Origin: Micrococcales bacterium UBA3913
Lineage (GTDB): Bacteria; Actinomycetota; Actinomycetes; Actinomycetales; Microbacteriaceae
Assembly: GCA_002391425.1 (NCBI GenBank)
Contig: DGEZ01000100.1
Coordinates: forward strand, 1 to 8,463
Direction: 5' to 3'
Length of the DNA: 8,463 nt
Both the position numbers and the translations under genes were made by a program. The notes below the pieces were generated by a model. That model had not been told where the DNA came from. It made no database searches and saw only the letters and a list, made by a program, of their open reading frames with translations. Below are positions 5,781 to 8,463 of this stretch, in pieces. The first letter of the stretch is position 1, and each line of letters starts with the position of its first letter.

Positions 5781-5804
5781 ATAGACGAATAGACGAATAG
5801 ATGA
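5781..5804. repeat. 8-bp tandem repeat, three copies
   Basis: ATAGACGA, ATAGACGA and ATAGATGA follow one another without gaps in the spacer between the convergent galE and alpha-galactosidase genes. Such short arrays can vary in copy number by slippage. Confidence 0.8.
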
Positions 5805-5811
5805 AGTCATG

Positions 5812-5854
5812 CAGGGCGCAGCAGGGATGCGTCTGGCGCGCCCGTCACGCCCTG
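5812..5854 (-). terminator. Weak inverted repeat at the end of the alpha-galactosidase gene
   Basis: CAGGGCG (5812-5818) pairs with CGCCCTG (5848-5854) across a 29-base loop that contains the palindrome GGCGCGCC. It overlaps the last codons of the GH36 gene. It could end transcription of the glycosidase pair, but the loop is long and there is no T-run. Confidence 0.2.
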
Positions 5855-8085
5855 AGGTGGAAGATCGCGACCTGGTCGGGCAGCAGCACCGGGGCCTGAA
5901 CCCCGATCGAGCCCAGCACTGACCCGGGGAGGGTCACGCCTTCCCCTGCTGCCGCCCACTCGAGCGGCGACAGCCCGTAGTCGGGCTCCATCCGCGGCTC
6001 ATGCAGGCGCGTGAGCGTGTATGCACGCTCCGGGTCGAGCCCTGGAAAATGAATCGCCCCCGGCGGGTAGGACGCGGTTGAGCCGACCTGCGTGTACACG
6101 AACCAGGCCTCATCCTGTGCACTCGAGATGACGCCGCGCAGGTCCATCGCAGGGTCGCCGAGGTCGGCGTGCACGAACCTGCCCGAGTGCGCCAGCGTGC
6201 GCATCCTCTTGTGCAGCCTGACCCACGCCGCCAGCTCGGCGCGCTCGGCGTCGCTTGCTTCCGTGATGTCCCACTCGATGCCGAGGTGGCCGAACAGCGC
6301 GGTCGCGGCGCGCAGTGCCAGCGAGGAGGCGCGTCCCGTGGAGTGCGCCACGGGTGAGCCGATGTGCGCGCCCATCAGCTCGGGCGGCACCAGCACGCCG
6401 GTGTATTTCTGTATCGGAAGGCGCTCGAGCGGGTCGATGCAGTCGCTGGTCCAGATCCGGTCGGTCAGGTGCAGGATGCCCGCATCCACGCGCGCCCCAC
6501 CGGAGGCGCAGCTCTCGATCTCGATCCCCGGGTGCCGCGCCTTCAGCTCAGCGAGCAGCCGATACAGTGCGAGCACGTTCTCGTGCACGGCGGCCCGGCC
6601 GTCGGCCCCGCCCGGCTGGAGCAGGTCCCGGTTGTGGTCCCATTTCAGGTAGTCGATGGCGTTCTCGCTCAGCAGGGCGTCGAGGCGCTCCAGGATGTAC
6701 GCGAACGCGTCCGGATTGCTCAGGTCAACCACCTGCTGGTTGCGGGCGGCGGGCGGCAGCGTCGAACCGGTGTGCAGTATCCATTCGGGATGCTCGACCG
6801 CGAGGCGGGACACAGGGTTCACCATCTCGGGCTCCACCCAGAGTCCGAACTGCATCCCCAGGTCGTGCACGTGGCGGATCAGCGGGTCGAGGCCGTCTGG
6901 CCACACCTCGGGGTCGACGTACCAGTCGCCGAGCCCCGCGGTGTCGTCGCGCCTGCCCAGGAACCAGCCGTCATCGAGCACGAGCCGTTCGACGCCGATC
7001 GTGGCGGCGGCGTCGGCCAGAGCGGTGAGCTGGCCGAGCTCCTGGCGGAAGTAGACGGCCTCCCACGTGTTGAGCGTGACGGGGCGTTCGCTGTGGGGAT
7101 GCTCGGGCCGCGCCCGGAAGTATGAGTGGAAGCGGGCGCTCACCTCGTTGAGGCCGTCGCCGCAGGTGGCGAGCAGCTCGGGGGCCGCGTACGTCTCGCC
7201 CGGTTCCAGTATCACCTCGCCGGGCAGCAGCAGCTCGCCGGCCTGGAGTACGGCGATTCCGGAGGGCTGCCGCTCGACGCTGACGCGATGGTTGCCGCTC
7301 CAGGCAAGGTGGGCAGCCCAGACGCGGCCGTGCTCGAAGCCGAACCCGGGGGACCCGACGGCCGTGATCACGGTGGCGTCTGCCCCGGGCCGACCTCGCC
7401 TGCTTTCGCGCGCGTGCACGCCGATGGTGAGTGGCTCCCGCTGCGGGTGCCGTTCGCGCAGGTGTCGCCCGGTTGTGGTGAGGATTTCGGCTGCCTCGGG
7501 CGGCAGCGGCAGCGTGTGCGCGAGCGCGTCGAGCCGGAACCGGGTCGCTCCCGTGTTGTGCACCTGCAGGCTCTGGTGCAGCACGCCATGCTTGTCGATG
7601 TCGAGGGTGAGTGTCACCAGGAGGCCGTCATCGTCGGAGGCGAGTTCGAGGGTGAGTTTCGTGTCGGTCGCGGTGAGGCGGCGGGTCGTGAATCGGGGGC
7701 TGAACTCTTGGGAGGGCCGTCCGCCGGCGACTCCTGGGGTGCCCGGCCAGCCGTCCGCTTCGACAGGGAGCACGCTCACCTCGAGGGGCTGGTCGATGGT
7801 GCCGGTGACGAGCTGCCTGCGAGATGCCCGCGCGAGGTCACTCAACTGGTCGACGCTGAGCGGCCCGGGGTCGGCGCCCCACGCGAGGATGCCCGGGGTG
7901 GCTGTGGTGTCGGCTGCGGCATTGACACTGACGCTGGTCCCGGCATCGGCACCGGCCCCGGAACCGGCACCGTTTTGCGTGTCACTTTGTGCGAGGATCA
8001 CGCTGACCCCGCCGTTGCGCAGCTGCCAGACAGGCAGAGGCGCTTTCGGGTGTGACTGTGCTGGGATGATCGGCGTGTTCGTCAT
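5845..8085 (-). CDS. GH36 alpha-galactosidase
   Basis: It hydrolyses terminal alpha-galactose from raffinose-family sugars or galactomannan pieces. The protein is 746 residues, slightly longer than usual GH36 enzymes. An N-terminal beta-sandwich is followed by a TIM barrel with NTWEAVYF, LDDGWFLGRR (370-379; D371/D372 bind substrate), FGLWVEPEMVNP, then LKWDHNRD with the nucleophile D483, SCASGG with C526, and TSDCIDPLER with the acid/base D548. The D483-C526-D548 spacing agrees with known bacterial GH36 enzymes. There is no signal peptide, so short imported oligosaccharides are the likely substrate. Residues about 37-63 (GAGSGAGADAGTS...) are a low-complexity insert between two core strands. 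ATG 8085 lies 7 bases after the stop of the upstream beta-galactosidase, with only a weak ribosome binding site, so co-transcription is expected. Confidence 0.94.
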   Translation of the reverse strand: MTNTPIIPAQSHPKAPLPVWQLRNGGVSVILAQSDTQNGAGSGAGADAGTSVSVNAAADTTATPGILAWGADPGPLSVDQLSDLARASRRQLVTGTIDQPLEVSVLPVEADGWPGTPGVAGGRPSQEFSPRFTTRRLTATDTKLTLELASDDDGLLVTLTLDIDKHGVLHQSLQVHNTGATRFRLDALAHTLPLPPEAAEILTTTGRHLRERHPQREPLTIGVHARESRRGRPGADATVITAVGSPGFGFEHGRVWAAHLAWSGNHRVSVERQPSGIAVLQAGELLLPGEVILEPGETYAAPELLATCGDGLNEVSARFHSYFRARPEHPHSERPVTLNTWEAVYFRQELGQLTALADAAATIGVERLVLDDGWFLGRRDDTAGLGDWYVDPEVWPDGLDPLIRHVHDLGMQFGLWVEPEMVNPVSRLAVEHPEWILHTGSTLPPAARNQQVVDLSNPDAFAYILERLDALLSENAIDYLKWDHNRDLLQPGGADGRAAVHENVLALYRLLAELKARHPGIEIESCASGGARVDAGILHLTDRIWTSDCIDPLERLPIQKYTGVLVPPELMGAHIGSPVAHSTGRASSLALRAATALFGHLGIEWDITEASDAERAELAAWVRLHKRMRTLAHSGRFVHADLGDPAMDLRGVISSAQDEAWFVYTQVGSTASYPPGAIHFPGLDPERAYTLTRLHEPRMEPDYGLSPLEWAAAGEGVTLPGSVLGSIGVQAPVLLPDQVAIFHLRA
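7897..7977 (-). other. Gly/Ala/Thr-rich insert within the GH36 gene
   Basis: About 27 codons (residues 37-63) encode QNGAGSGAGADAGTSVSVNA and a similar tail rich in Ala, Asp and Thr. They separate the strands ending VILAQSD and starting PGILAWGADPG, which in family members are joined by a short turn. The DNA has alternating GGT/GCC-like units, suggesting growth by slippage. Confidence 0.6.
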
Positions 8086-8092
8086 GGCTTGG

Positions 8093-8444
8093 CTATATCT
8101 CTGTGAATCCGAGGTCAGGGAAGGGCAGGAACCGGAACTCGGGGGTCATCCCCTCAGTCTCGAAGATCGTGACCGTGTTCGCCCCGGCTCTTGTCGCAGG
8201 CGAGGGTACGTACAGGGTGCGCTGCGCGCCGCGACTCCAGTACCGCCCCAGGCAGAAGTCGTTCACCCAGGCGACGCCCTTGCCCCACCCAGTGGTGTCG
8301 AGGTGCAGGTCGGCGGGCGCATCCAGCGTGAAGGAGCCGGCGGTGATGACGGGTCCGGCGAGGGGGCTGCCGATCGTGCGGAGGTGTGCGTCGTTGCCCG
8401 CATGTGCGTCGCGACCAGTATGCGTATTTCGACCCGAGTGCGCC
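8093..8444 (-). CDS. GH35-type beta-galactosidase, C-terminal end (partial)
   Basis: About 116 residues of the C-terminal jelly-roll domain of a GH35 beta-galactosidase. The diagnostic block runs GWGKGVAWVNDFCLGRYWSR, then GAQRTLYVPSP, RAGANTVTIFE and the end PDLGFTEI. The catalytic domain is missing because the contig stops at 8444. The bases 8445-8463 are adapter, so a start codon read at 8461 (MCIRDR...) is an artefact and the true frame enters from outside. The first visible genuine residues form a six-residue repeat (AHSGRN, THTGRD, AHAGND) not expected in this family. The gene would release galactose from beta-galactosides and precedes the alpha-galactosidase by 7 bases in one operon. 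Confidence 0.85.
8390..8443 (-). repeat. 18-bp coding tandem repeat in the GH35 gene, three units
   Basis: Three 18-base units (8443-8426, 8425-8408, 8407-8390) encode AHSGRN, THTGRD and AHAGND; the next codons begin AHL. The pattern is [AT]-H-x-G-[RN]-[ND]. The peptide repeat is clear, while the DNA copies have diverged. The array may continue past the contig end. Confidence 0.6.
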
Positions 8445-8463
8445 CTGTCTCTTATACACATCT
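8445..8463. other. Nextera transposase adapter (mosaic end) contamination
   Basis: The last 19 bases are CTGTCTCTTATACACATCT, exactly the Tn5 mosaic-end read-through sequence from Nextera library preparation. It is not part of the organism's genome and creates the false peptide starts MCIRDR and MYKRQ on the minus strand. Confidence 0.97.

Noticed and set aside
6364..8055. Two long plus-strand frames (6364-7125 and 7126-8055) opposite the GH36 gene
   Set aside because: They mirror the codon bias of the GH36 gene, whose catalytic motifs are intact; no recognisable domain or start signal is seen in them.
8445..8461. Start codon at 8461 for the GH35 fragment
   Set aside because: It lies inside the adapter sequence and is not biological.

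Overview
This window is high-GC DNA with strong C/G third-position bias, ATGA/TGATG gene overlaps and a probable leaderless promoter. That fits an actinobacterium; the protein style suggests Microbacteriaceae or a near relative, which is an inference and not a proven assignment. It is a compact galactoside and galactose utilisation locus. The last 19 bases (8445-8463) are a Nextera transposase adapter left on the contig end, so genuine sequence stops at 8444.

Layout. At 1-84 (minus strand) lies the first 28 codons of a gene that follows galT with a TGATG overlap and an excellent ribosome binding site; galactokinase is the natural guess from position. At 84-1070 (minus) is galT, whose normal actinobacterial N-terminus (to 1259) is cut by an in-frame TAA at 1140-1142. 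A divergent control region (about 1260-1372) holds promoter-like elements facing both ways and an A-rich GAAA-repeat operator candidate. The plus-strand operon follows: a DeoR-family repressor (1373-2164), aldose 1-epimerase (2161-3093) and a YghZ-type aldo/keto reductase (3093-4187), with overlapping start and stop codons. A roughly 490-base non-coding stretch (4188-4675) carries a perfect 21-bp inverted repeat and other repeats, and then comes galE (4676-5644). A 200-base convergent spacer leads to a minus-strand pair: GH36 alpha-galactosidase (5845-8085) and, upstream of it, the C-terminal end of a GH35-type beta-galactosidase (8093-8444, cut by the contig end).

How it works together. The two glycosidases release galactose from alpha- and beta-galactosides. 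GalM interconverts the anomers, the putative kinase and GalT move galactose into UDP-galactose and glucose-1-phosphate, and GalE regenerates UDP-glucose. The DeoR repressor probably senses a sugar phosphate and controls the divergent operons.

Most notable: (i) galT has an in-frame stop and also lacks most of the metal ligands known from E. coli GalT; (ii) the putative galK, the reductase, the GH36 and the GH35 proteins each carry a low-complexity or tandem-repeat peptide insert; (iii) there is a perfect 21-bp palindrome in the galE upstream region. I found no sign of a mobile element, CRISPR array, RNA gene or defence system.
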